A model generated the notes under the pieces. The model was not told where the DNA came from. It worked only from the letters and a program-made list of their open reading frames with translations, and made no database searches. Shown in pieces: positions 27,635 to 36,044 of a stretch of DNA of 64,000 nt. Within the stretch, counting starts at the first letter, position 1. Each line of letters begins with the position of its first letter. Source of the stretch: Xanthomonas sp. Leaf148 (GTDB lineage: Bacteria > Pseudomonadota > Gammaproteobacteria > Xanthomonadales > Xanthomonadaceae). A program made the position numbers and the translations under genes. The stretch covers positions 1,377,118 through 1,441,117 of the forward strand of contig NZ_LMOP01000008.1 in the NCBI RefSeq assembly GCF_001423585.1. Direction: 5' to 3'.

Positions 27635-27664
27635 AGCTACGCCCCCGATTTCGGGGGCGTAGCT
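27635..27664 (+). terminator. Terminator of island receptor 1
   Basis: A perfect 14-bp inverted repeat, AGCTACGCCCCCGA and its complement, with almost no spacer; T-rich sequence follows only after about 10 nt (GTTTTTAAA). Confidence 0.8.
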
Positions 27665-27826
27665 GTCTATGCGTTTTTAAATCAGCATCTGAGCTAGTAG
27701 GGCTCAGGCAAAGTTTTTAAACTCGGTTGAGGCTCTAATGTCTGCGGCGAATTCGCAGTATTCGTTTCAACAAGACGCATGAAGCTATGCGCTTTCTTAT
27801 CCGCCGCAATGTGAGATCATTCGGTG

Positions 27827-29617
27827 ATGCTTACGTTGCTGTCTGATCACCAAGAAAAAATGCAGGCCTGGATTCGTGACGAGGTCGTGCCCGATCTCTC
27901 AAGTGCAGCTGCTTGGTCGCGATTTGCAGAAGAGTTGCATAATGGCAAGTTACTGCTTGATGCTTGTCATGCTTATTGGCATCTGGCAAGTCTTCAGCTC
28001 AGTGAGCCCGCATATCTGATAAACATCGGCAATTTGCTGCTTGAGCTAGAGGACTTCTCGGGTTCGCTGGTAGCCTATGAAGAGGCTGTGCGGCGAGGTG
28101 CTGGGGATGAAGTGGCTTGTCATTTGGGAAAAGGGCTGGCACTGCTTTATCTGCAAAGGTACCAGCAGGCAGAAATAAGTCTTCGAAATGCTTGGCAGCA
28201 GGAGCCAGAGGCATGTGATGTTGTTCTGGCTTATTCGCAATGCTTGATGGAGCTTGAGCGATTCGACGAGATGAAATCTTGTCTTGCTCGCCTTGAGTAT
28301 TACGAAATGTCGCGTGCGCAGCGTGAAAGCTTCGCTTGGTTGCTTGCGAATTGCGGTGAAGAGCCGCGCGCGTTGGTTCTGTATAAAGATCTTCTTGATG
28401 ATACGCACGCAACGAGTGAGTTGCGGATGCAGCTTGTTCTTTTGCTTGAGAGACTTAATCGTGTGGAGGAAGCTGAAGGTTATCTGCAGCATCGAAGCGT
28501 TATTGGGAGCGAAATGTCGCCAATGAAGGCGCTCGCATTGGGGCGAATATTTCGTCGGAAAATGAAATACGAATGCGCTGAAAAATGCCTAGCTTCCGGC
28601 ATTGCAATGGTTGGAGATGGAGCAATTGGAGCGCTGCTGGAGTTCGAGCGCGCCAAGAATGCTGATGCTGGTAGCCGCTTTGACGAAGCGATGGCCGCGT
28701 TGAATCGCGGGCATGTACGCGCTGTTGCGGCATACAACCAGCGGTTTCCAGGGCAGTTGGCTGATAACGCCCTGAGATGGTTGGAAGAATCGTTGGCGAA
28801 TCCTGTTCCTTTAGCTTGGCGTAATTTAAGAAGGGGTGAGCGTTCGGAAGATCCGACATTTCTCGTGGGCTTCCCGCGATCAGGTACAACCTTGCTAGAG
28901 CGCATATTGGACGCGCACCCAGGTTTTGCGGTATTGGATGAGCGTCCGGCGTTAGAAGAGGCCATCGCTAGCCTGCGCTCAAGTAAGCATTTTGCCGAAC
29001 CGCAACTAGATGATTGGCTGACTGCACTCTCTGACGATCAGATCGGTCGGGCGAGAGGTTGTTATTATGCAGTTGCCGCCAAATACATCTCTCTAAAGCC
29101 GAGTCTGATCGATAAGTACCCTTTGAATCTGACGCGAGTTCCTTACATTGCGCGAATATTTCCGCGTGCGAAGTATATTTTTCTCTTGCGGGACCCCCAC
29201 GACTGCGTGCTGAGCTGTTACATGCAGGCATTTGGCATGCGTGGAGGTGCTCTTTCATTTGCAACGTTGGAAGCTTCCGCGGAGACTTATGTAAATGTGA
29301 TGTCTCACTGGGAGCGTCATAGAGCATTGGCAAACGCCCATGTCCAGGAGGTTCGTTACGAAGATCTGGTGAATGACATGCCTTTGCATGTCTCTGCACT
29401 CTTAGACTTCCTGGAGTCAGAGTGGGACGACGCCATGGCAAATTTTCGGGAGCATGCCATGTCGCGATCGACACGAATCAACACGCCGAGTTATGCCCAG
29501 GTTATCGAGCCGATCAATGGTCGAGCAATTGGGCGGTGGGAAAATTATCGACACCATTTCTCGCAGCGTACGCTAACTCTTCTCGCGCCATGGCGTCGCC
29601 GTTATGGCTACGATTAG
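27827..29617 (+). CDS. TPR-containing sulfotransferase
   Basis: A 596-residue protein. Residues 1 to about 330 are helical TPR-like repeats (INIGNLLLELEDFSGSLVAY, LGKGLALLYLQRYQQAE). A sulfotransferase domain follows, with the PAPS 5'-phosphosulfate loop FLVGFPRSGTTLLERIL near residue 350 and the 3'-phosphate site KYIFLLRDPHDCVLSCYMQ. YEDLVNDMP and GRAIGRWENYRHHF are typical of the family. The substrate is unknown; related TPR-sulfotransferases resemble tyrosylprotein sulfotransferases. The start is uncertain: GTG 27824 or ATG 27827. Base composition is clearly lower in GC than neighbours (27 of 60 G+C at 28561-28620), suggesting transfer. It ends exactly where the convergent oxygenase ends. 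Confidence 0.88.
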   Translation: MLTLLSDHQEKMQAWIRDEVVPDLSSAAAWSRFAEELHNGKLLLDACHAYWHLASLQLSEPAYLINIGNLLLELEDFSGSLVAYEEAVRRGAGDEVACHLGKGLALLYLQRYQQAEISLRNAWQQEPEACDVVLAYSQCLMELERFDEMKSCLARLEYYEMSRAQRESFAWLLANCGEEPRALVLYKDLLDDTHATSELRMQLVLLLERLNRVEEAEGYLQHRSVIGSEMSPMKALALGRIFRRKMKYECAEKCLASGIAMVGDGAIGALLEFERAKNADAGSRFDEAMAALNRGHVRAVAAYNQRFPGQLADNALRWLEESLANPVPLAWRNLRRGERSEDPTFLVGFPRSGTTLLERILDAHPGFAVLDERPALEEAIASLRSSKHFAEPQLDDWLTALSDDQIGRARGCYYAVAAKYISLKPSLIDKYPLNLTRVPYIARIFPRAKYIFLLRDPHDCVLSCYMQAFGMRGGALSFATLEASAETYVNVMSHWERHRALANAHVQEVRYEDLVNDMPLHVSALLDFLESEWDDAMANFREHAMSRSTRINTPSYAQVIEPINGRAIGRWENYRHHFSQRTLTLLAPWRRRYGYD

Positions 29618-30280
29618 TCAGCGTTGCGGGAAGCGGAGGTAGGTGGAAAGTATGTATTTGTCTCCACTATGCGGTGGCCTGCCTTGGTGGGCGTACATCC
29701 AATATGGTGGAAACATTAAAAGCCTGCCGGCTCTCGGTTCGACGCCGTAGTTCAACCCTGGAAACCAAGTTTCGCCGCCTTCCGATACATTGTTGAGATA
29801 CCATAGAAAAACCATGTATCGATCGGATACGTTGTTTATGGAGTCGAAATGTGTCTGGAAGCGTTCATCGCTTCCTGCACGATAGCGCTTGAGAATCAAC
29901 GGGCTTAGTAGCGGGCTGTCGGGGACAGCAATGTCTAGGTCTACTTCCGTGTTGTAGCGCTTGAGCTCCTCGCTGATCAGCGAGCGGAAGAATCCAAGAA
30001 AAGCACTATCGGACAATTTGGAGATGTCCAATTCCGTCCAGGAACTTTCTTCCAGACCTTGGCGAATGCCCTGGCCATTTCTTTCGTGAAATTCGCTGAG
30101 CGCCTCAAAAGAGTCGACCAGTTTGGCGCACAATTGTGCTGACAAACTATTGTCTTTTATTCGAATGAAATGCCGAAGGTGACCCGGAGAGGAGGATGCC
30201 GCAGAAGCGGCATCCTCCTTTTCCTTTTTCAGATCAGAATCGTGCAGTCCAGCGCATCCAGTAGTACCTGCCGATGGCAT
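29618..30280 (-). CDS. 2-oxoglutarate/Fe(II) oxygenase, prolyl-4-hydroxylase type
   Basis: About 220 residues if ATG 30280 is used. The conserved core begins FIRIKDNSLSAQLCAKLVDS near residue 38. The iron ligands HxD are in FQTHFDSINN and the distal His is in MYAHQGRPPHSGDKYILSTYL, with the Lys that binds 2-oxoglutarate. YMVFLWYLNN and GGETWFPGL are typical of the P4H family. The start is unclear: ATG 30280 overlaps the end of receptor 2 by 47 bp, and no standard start lies between the receptor stop and the conserved core. Low GC (27 of 60 at 30001-30060). The substrate is unknown; peptidyl proline or a small metabolite are options. Confidence 0.82.
   Translation of the reverse strand: MPSAGTTGCAGLHDSDLKKEKEDAASAASSSPGHLRHFIRIKDNSLSAQLCAKLVDSFEALSEFHERNGQGIRQGLEESSWTELDISKLSDSAFLGFFRSLISEELKRYNTEVDLDIAVPDSPLLSPLILKRYRAGSDERFQTHFDSINNVSDRYMVFLWYLNNVSEGGETWFPGLNYGVEPRAGRLLMFPPYWMYAHQGRPPHSGDKYILSTYLRFPQR
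30190..30230 (+). terminator. Strong hairpin; plus-strand terminator, intercistronic on the minus strand
   Basis: A perfect 13-bp stem AGGAGGATGCCGC/GCGGCATCCTCCT with a 4-nt loop is followed on the plus strand by TTTCCTTTTT. In that direction it is a good intrinsic terminator, about 570 nt beyond the sulfotransferase stop. On the minus strand it lies between receptor 2 and the oxygenase core, with no T-tract after it. Confidence 0.8.
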
Positions 30281-33161
30281 CGTAGGTCCGCAAGTCGGTG
30301 GAGGCATTGAAGCCGGAATAAACCAGTGGCGGCTGCCGATCTGCCAGGTTGCGAACACCGATTTGAATCGTACTGTTGTTCAACGACTCAAGGCGATACC
30401 CGAGCTGGAAGTCCGTCTGGGTGTAGGAGGGGACCTGACGCTTGGCCACGTAGCCGTCTGTACCTACTTCGGCGACGTCCGGTGCCTCGTTGACGTGGTG
30501 GACATACCGAGTTGTCAGGCTTGCATTTAGATTGCCATAGGTCCAGGTCAAATCGTTAAGCGCGCGCCAGCGCGCGATATTCCCGAAGCCCGAAGATGCA
30601 GAGTCAACGAACGTGCCGGCGAGTCCCTTGCTTTCCGGAATGCCTGGGAATGCTCCCACGTCGCTGGTCGGGTCTCCTGACAACAGACGAACGTCGTACT
30701 GACGGATATATGTTGTATCGAGATTCCACGAAAGCTTGCCCCACGCAGCTTCCTGAGTGGTGTAGCGGAACCCGAGATCGACGCCGCTGGTCCGCAGCTC
30801 ACCAAAGTTGCCAATCACGTTCGTCATTTGCGCAACGTCACCTGCTTCGTCGCGAATGAAGGTGTCGCAGTAGCGGCCGAATTGGTAGCACTGGTTCAGC
30901 ATAACGGTTTCTGGAAGATTGGTAATGAACTGATCCAGGCTTACGCGCCAGTAGTCAGCGGTTACGCTAAACCCTTCGAGCCAGCTCGGGCTATACACGA
31001 AACCATATGTGAAAACATCGCCTTCCTCTGGTTGAAGGTTCGGGTTTGAGACCTGGAAAGAGGTTACCTGGTTGTTGCTCTGACGGAAGGATCCGTCAGG
31101 CGCAACACCTGCACAGGCGCGCGGGTCGGCCGTCGTCTGGCCCGAGTAACCGTTACAAGGATCGACATAGCTATTTGCGCTTGGCGCTGTAGGTGAAAAC
31201 AGGTCGCCAATCGTAGGTGCGCGGAAGACGTCTGCATAGGTGCCGCGGATCAACAGATCGGAGAACGGCTTCCATTCCAGCCCGATTTTCGAGTTGTTGG
31301 TGCCGCCGAAATTTGAGTAATCCGAGTAACGGGTTCCCAGTGTCAGATTGAGCTTCTCTGCGAAAGGTGCGTCGGTCAACAATGGGATCAGTAATTCAGC
31401 GTAGATTTCGTTGACGTCAAACTTCCCAGAAATATCACCAAACGTACATGCTTCCTGCGTGGTCAAGCAGACAGTTTCGCCAGGCGGAATGATCGTGAGG
31501 AAATCGCTGGTCGAACTTGCTGACTCTTCGCGTCGCTCCACGCCAACCGCCAATGAGACGGTTCCTGCGGGGATATCAAATAGGTCACCTGTCGCGTTGG
31601 CATTGAAAACCTTAAGAGTGTTTTCGTTGGTATTGGTAATCGTTGGATTGATCAGGCCAAGCGCAGTCAACTGAGCCTGGCCTACAGCCGTGCTTGCATT
31701 GGGTGCGGGGCCAAGGAAGTTGACCGGCAAGCAGCCATTGATGGCCGTGGCCGGGTTACCTGGCGTCCGGACGCAAATAGGATTTCCGGTTGCAGGATCG
31801 ATCATGGACGGGCCAAGTGCCGCCGTGAGGCCAGGGCTGAACAAATACCCTTTCACCGAGGATGACTGTGGCGAACGGCCGTACCCGTACGACGCATCCC
31901 AACTCCAGCTGCTGTCACCAAACGCACCGCGAAGGCCTCCGGTAATCTGGTAGGTCTCCGTTACGAAGCGGGTTGTGCGCGTGGGGATGAAGTCACGAAG
32001 ACGCAGGCGCGCGTCCGTGATATCGACCCCGAAGGGGTTGTAAAGACTATCTGCGCTGATCGGAACGTCATCGACTGCAGGTCGGCCATCAAACGGCAGA
32101 GGTGCCAGTGCAAAGGAGGACTCGGTCCGCAGCCACGAGCCAAGCACAAACGCTTCGACGTTGTCACTCAGCTTGTAAGTGCCGTTCATGAAGAGGCTGG
32201 TCCGCTCCTGCGGTGTCAGCGTCAAATTTCCATCGGCCTGATAGTTGTAAACATCGGTTTGCGGGTTGAAGCAACGAAAGTCCGACGGTGACGAGCCAGG
32301 ACGTCCATCGATTCGCGTAAGAGTAACGTTCGCGCCAGCGCCACAATTGGGATCAGATAAATTGACGCCAGCAGCATTCCCACGCGGCACGACATAGCGG
32401 CCAGTCAAAATGCGGCTGGTCCCACCAATGCCTTTCTCGCCAGCGTAGAGTTGATAGGGCTGGCTTGAGTAGGTTCGATCTGCCGCACGTACTTCTTCTG
32501 CTTTGTCGTAGCTTGCGCCTAGCATCAGGCTGCCATGATCGTTTGTCATGCCGAAGACGGCGTCATACCGCTCAGTCGACGCGTCACCACGTGACGATGT
32601 TCCGTAGTAGGCGCTTGCTTCAACGCCGTCGAAATTTTTGCGAAGAATGAAGTTGACGACGCCGCCAATTGCGTCAGAGCCGTAGATTGCCGATGCGCCA
32701 TCCTTCAGCACCTCGACGCGCTCAATGAGACCTAGAGGGATGGAGTTGATGTCCACCGCGCCGTTCGCATTGCTGACAGTGCCAATCCATCGCTTACCGT
32801 CGACCAAGACGAGTGATCGGTTGACGCCAAGTCCGCGCAGATCAATTGTAGCCGCGCCCGCGCCGCCGCCATTGTTGACCTGAGGATTGGTAGCGGCGCC
32901 GGCAATGGCAGGCGTGCGCTGGAGAAATTCGCCGACCGTTGCCGCGCCGGAACTCTGGATCGTTTGACGATCAATCACGAATACGGGGCTAGAAGTCTCC
33001 AGATCAGCGCGCTTGATGCGTGATCCGGTCACTTCAATTTTGTCGAGGTTGGTTGTTGTACCAGCGGATGTGTCCTGTGCGAAGGATGTTGATGAATAAG
33101 CTCCTCCGACGACAAGCGCAAGTACAACGGCGTCACGCAGCTTGCTTGACGTGCACTTCAT
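30234..33161 (-). CDS. TonB-dependent receptor (island receptor 2)
   Basis: A 975-residue outer-membrane receptor. The start at 33161 is chosen for the GGAGAGAGAGC site and the signal peptide MKCTSSKLRDAVVLALVVGG ending FAQD. TonB-box-like LDKIEVTGSRIKR, the plug GEFLQRTPAIAGAA, ERVEVLKDGASAIYGSDAIG and GVVNFILRKNFDG follow; the barrel ends YWMRWTARF. It is paralogous to receptor 1 (same leader, SKLRDA, plug). The oxygenase gene follows closely on the same strand, so the two are probably one transcript, with a hairpin in between that may give unequal expression. Confidence 0.93.
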   Translation of the reverse strand: MKCTSSKLRDAVVLALVVGGAYSSTSFAQDTSAGTTTNLDKIEVTGSRIKRADLETSSPVFVIDRQTIQSSGAATVGEFLQRTPAIAGAATNPQVNNGGGAGAATIDLRGLGVNRSLVLVDGKRWIGTVSNANGAVDINSIPLGLIERVEVLKDGASAIYGSDAIGGVVNFILRKNFDGVEASAYYGTSSRGDASTERYDAVFGMTNDHGSLMLGASYDKAEEVRAADRTYSSQPYQLYAGEKGIGGTSRILTGRYVVPRGNAAGVNLSDPNCGAGANVTLTRIDGRPGSSPSDFRCFNPQTDVYNYQADGNLTLTPQERTSLFMNGTYKLSDNVEAFVLGSWLRTESSFALAPLPFDGRPAVDDVPISADSLYNPFGVDITDARLRLRDFIPTRTTRFVTETYQITGGLRGAFGDSSWSWDASYGYGRSPQSSSVKGYLFSPGLTAALGPSMIDPATGNPICVRTPGNPATAINGCLPVNFLGPAPNASTAVGQAQLTALGLINPTITNTNENTLKVFNANATGDLFDIPAGTVSLAVGVERREESASSTSDFLTIIPPGETVCLTTQEACTFGDISGKFDVNEIYAELLIPLLTDAPFAEKLNLTLGTRYSDYSNFGGTNNSKIGLEWKPFSDLLIRGTYADVFRAPTIGDLFSPTAPSANSYVDPCNGYSGQTTADPRACAGVAPDGSFRQSNNQVTSFQVSNPNLQPEEGDVFTYGFVYSPSWLEGFSVTADYWRVSLDQFITNLPETVMLNQCYQFGRYCDTFIRDEAGDVAQMTNVIGNFGELRTSGVDLGFRYTTQEAAWGKLSWNLDTTYIRQYDVRLLSGDPTSDVGAFPGIPESKGLAGTFVDSASSGFGNIARWRALNDLTWTYGNLNASLTTRYVHHVNEAPDVAEVGTDGYVAKRQVPSYTQTDFQLGYRLESLNNSTIQIGVRNLADRQPPLVYSGFNASTDLRTYDAIGRYYWMRWTARF

Positions 33162-33299
33162 GGGCTCTCTCTCCGTGTAACGGTTAGGTTGGCCTGGCAG
33201 GCGGGTCCGAAACAGCGGTCCCAAAGCGTCAGGGTGAACCGATGGTATATGGCTGTCCCTAAAAATTAAAGTCCCGTTAAATTTTGCTCCCATGAACGA

Positions 33300-33327
33300 A
33301 AACGCCACCATATGTGAAGGTGGCGTT
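33300..33327 (-). terminator. Terminator downstream of the 33.35-34.22 kb gene
   Basis: A 9-bp stem AACGCCACC/GGTGGCGTT with a 9-nt loop, followed on the minus strand by a short T run (TTTTCGTT), 22 bp past the stop. Confidence 0.75.
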
Positions 33328-33349
33328 ATGACTTCAGAATGGAAGAAAA

Positions 33350-34219
33350 TTAAAGGTCTTGCTCATACCTGACATAAGGAATGGTGCCGTCGCTGTTGCT
33401 CTCGTTGTTGGGAGCGAACGGGTTCTTGCCGCGGGAGATGACGTTCTCCGCGCCCACTGTCAACTGCCCGCTCCAGGGGGTGCGCCAGGTCAGGCCAAGG
33501 CCCAGGCCTTCCCATTTTTCCGGCTGGCCGGGGACATCGACGACGCGGCCGATGACATTGGCGCTGAAGGCGCCGTAGCCGCCACCGACGCTGAGCGTCT
33601 TGCTGTCCCACTGGTCGGCGATGGCCGGGGAGACGTCAGCCAGCGGGACCAGACGCGCACGGGCGTAGGTGCCGCCAATCGAGACAAAGCCTTCGCGCCC
33701 GATGTTCTTCTGGCCGAAAACGGTCAGGTCGTTTTGCTCCACGCGGGTCAACGGTGCCTTGCCGGCGCCGATCAGCCAGGCGGGCAGGGTGTCGCGACCG
33801 GCACCTGCGGTGACGCCGACGCGGCCACTGCCACGGTTGAAGCCCAGCGTGCCGGAGACGCGACGCGACGCGGCAGCGCTGTCTTCTTCATCGTCGCCGA
33901 TGCCGGCCAGCAGGCAGTGACTGGCGAGGCCGCTGATGTTGGTGCCACGGCTGCTATTGCAGAGCAGGCCTAAGGAATCGCCCGAGGTCATGCCAAGCGC
34001 AGCATCCAGCGAATTACGGCCGAAATGCCAGCGCGCGCCGGCCTTCTGCTCGCCGGTGGGTTCCAGGTACAGAAACGCTTCCACCTTGCCGCTGCCCTTG
34101 TTCCACACCGGCAGGATGGTGCTCTCGCGCAACTGCTGGGATGCCGACTGCGCATGCACACCCGTAGCTGCCGCAAGGGCAACCAGCAAAGCGAGCGGAA
34201 GGCGCAGAAGGTGTCGCAT
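33350..34219 (-). CDS. Exported, probably outer-membrane protein of unknown function
   Basis: 289 residues with a clear signal peptide (MRHLLRLPLALLVALAAATG ending VHAQ). The mature part alternates hydrophobic and polar residues and is rich in Gly, Ser and Asn (SGTLGFNRGSGRVGVTAGAG, LSVGGGYGAFSANVIGR), as in small beta-barrels. It has two Cys residues (LLCNSS, SHCLL) and an acidic patch IGDDEEDS. I do not recognise a domain. It stands alone between hslO and the island, with its own terminator. Confidence 0.7.
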   Translation of the reverse strand: MRHLLRLPLALLVALAAATGVHAQSASQQLRESTILPVWNKGSGKVEAFLYLEPTGEQKAGARWHFGRNSLDAALGMTSGDSLGLLCNSSRGTNISGLASHCLLAGIGDDEEDSAAASRRVSGTLGFNRGSGRVGVTAGAGRDTLPAWLIGAGKAPLTRVEQNDLTVFGQKNIGREGFVSIGGTYARARLVPLADVSPAIADQWDSKTLSVGGGYGAFSANVIGRVVDVPGQPEKWEGLGLGLTWRTPWSGQLTVGAENVISRGKNPFAPNNESNSDGTIPYVRYEQDL

Positions 34220-34339
34220 ACCAGAGTTCAGACCCTAGGGGCAGTTGTTAAGTTCCCGAGAGCGGGCAGTGAGAATGCTAGGGCGTTTATGATTATTTAA
34301 CAAGTGGTCACGTTCCCCAGAACGCACCGCCGATGCTAT

Positions 34340-35230
34340 CTATTGCAACCGTTCCGGCGCCTGCTGAGAGGGCTGCGCCGTGCTGAAAAGTACGGCCAAC
34401 TCGGTCAACGGAAAGTGATACTCGCGGCCACAGAACTCGCACCGCACTTCCACCTCGCCGGTTTCTTCAGCGGCTGCGCGCGCCTCTTCTTCACCCAGCG
34501 ATTCCAGCATCGACGCGACCCGCTCGCGGGAGCAGGAGCAACCGAAGCTGAGCGGCTTGCCGCCCAACAACTGCGGGTCTTCTTCGTGGAACAGGCGGTG
34601 CAGCAGGTCTTCGCCGGCCACCGACAGCAGCTCGGGTGCGCCGAGGGTGTCGAACAGAGCGCCGATGCGGGTCCAGCCGTCGTTGTCGCCTTCGTCGCCA
34701 GGCAGTTTCTGCAGCAGCAGGCCGGCGGCGTGATCCGGGCCAGCGGCCAGCAACAGGCGGGTCGGCAGCTGCTCGGACTGCTTGAAATAGGTTTCGAAGG
34801 CTTCGGCCAGATCCGGGGCCTGCATGCCGACCAGGCTCTGGTAGCGCTGCGGTTCGCGCGGGTCCAGGCCGGGGTTTTCGATGGTGATCGCCAGCAGGGC
34901 GGCCTCGCCCAGCTCACGCAGGTCGGTGGGCGCGTCGGCACCCTCGGCCAGTTGCACGATGCCGCGCAAGGTGCCCGCGGCCGTGCATTCGGCAAACAGG
35001 GTGCGCAGGGTATCGTTGCCGCGCAACTGCACCGACAGACGCCCGTCGACCTTGGTGTGGCCGGTGAACAGGGCGGCCGCCACCGCGGCTTCGCCCAGCA
35101 GCTGGCGCGCGGCAGGAGGGTACTCGGCGGCGCCCTGGACGTCGTGCCAGGCCTTGGTCAGACGCACGTGGACACCGCGCACGCCGGCGGCAGGCAGCAG
35201 GAAACGGGAAAGCTGATCGTGATCGGTCAT
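34340..35230 (-). CDS. hslO: Redox-regulated chaperone Hsp33
   Basis: A 296-residue heat-shock protein 33, a holdase activated by oxidation. The N-terminal domain contains [27 protein letters not shown] and [11 protein letters not shown]. The C-terminal zinc centre CxC ([10 protein letters not shown]) plus CxxC ([12 protein letters not shown]) is intact, so redox switching should work. The length is normal. It is divergent from mtgA with about 75 bp between the starts. Confidence 0.96.
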   Translation of the reverse strand: MTDHDQLSRFLLPAAGVRGVHVRLTKAWHDVQGAAEYPPAARQLLGEAAVAAALFTGHTKVDGRLSVQLRGNDTLRTLFAECTAAGTLRGIVQLAEGADAPTDLRELGEAALLAITIENPGLDPREPQRYQSLVGMQAPDLAEAFETYFKQSEQLPTRLLLAAGPDHAAGLLLQKLPGDEGDNDGWTRIGALFDTLGAPELLSVAGEDLLHRLFHEEDPQLLGGKPLSFGCSCSRERVASMLESLGEEEARAAAEETGEVEVRCEFCGREYHFPLTELAVLFSTAQPSQQAPERLQ

Positions 35231-35305
35231 GGAGACATCGGACGTAAGGGACGCTGGTTGCCGGATAATGCGGCAGGCATCGGGATTGAAGGTCGAAGCG
35301 AACTA

Positions 35306-36043
35306 ATGGGGACGGATGCATTGGATGGCAAGCAGGTGACAGCACCGCGGCGCCGACGCTGGCTGCGCTGGATCCTGGCGGCGCCGCTGCTGTTCGCGGC
35401 GGCGAGCGTGTTGCAGGTGCTGGTGCTGCGGGTGGTCGACCCGCCGATCAGCAGCATGATGGTCGGGCGCTACCTGGAGGCCTGGGGCGAGGGGAACGGG
35501 AGTTTTTCCCTGCACCAGCAGTGGTGCGATTACGATCAGATCGCCGCCAGCCTGCCGATTTCGGTGGTCGCTGCCGAGGATCAGCAGTTTCCGATGCATC
35601 ACGGTTTCGATCTGCAGGCCATCGAGAAGGCGCGCGATCACAATGCGCGCGGCGGGCGTGTGCGCGGCGCCAGCACGATCAGTCAGCAGGTCGCCAAGAA
35701 TGTCTTTCTGTGGCAGGGCCGCAGTTGGGTGCGCAAAGGCCTGGAGGCCTGGTACACCGTGCTGATCGAGCTGTTCTGGCCCAAGCAGCGCATTCTGGAG
35801 ATGTACCTTAACGTGGCCGAATTTGGCGACGGGGTCTACGGCGCGCAGGCGGCTGCGCGGCAGTTCTGGGGGAAGGATGCGGCTGGCCTGTCGCCGGCCG
35901 AGTCGGCGCGCCTGGCCGCGGTATTGCCCTCTCCACGCCGGTACGATGCGCGCCGGCCGGGTGCCTATGTGCAACGACGCACCGCCTGGATCCAGCGGCA
36001 GGCGCGTCAGTTGGGCGGCGCCGCGTACCTGCAGGCGCGGTGA
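35306..36043 (+). CDS. mtgA: Monofunctional peptidoglycan transglycosylase
   Basis: A 245-residue GT51 enzyme polymerising lipid II into glycan strands at the inner membrane. One N-terminal membrane helix ([20 protein letters not shown]) precedes the GT51 domain, with the catalytic Glu in [16 protein letters not shown], then [37 protein letters not shown] and QFWGKDA. It has no transpeptidase domain, as expected for MtgA. The start is ATG 35306 (MGTDALDG); the GT2 gene follows after 1 bp. Confidence 0.95.
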   Translation: MGTDALDGKQVTAPRRRRWLRWILAAPLLFAAASVLQVLVLRVVDPPISSMMVGRYLEAWGEGNGSFSLHQQWCDYDQIAASLPISVVAAEDQQFPMHHGFDLQAIEKARDHNARGGRVRGASTISQQVAKNVFLWQGRSWVRKGLEAWYTVLIELFWPKQRILEMYLNVAEFGDGVYGAQAAARQFWGKDAAGLSPAESARLAAVLPSPRRYDARRPGAYVQRRTAWIQRQARQLGGAAYLQAR

Positions 36044-36044
36044 G

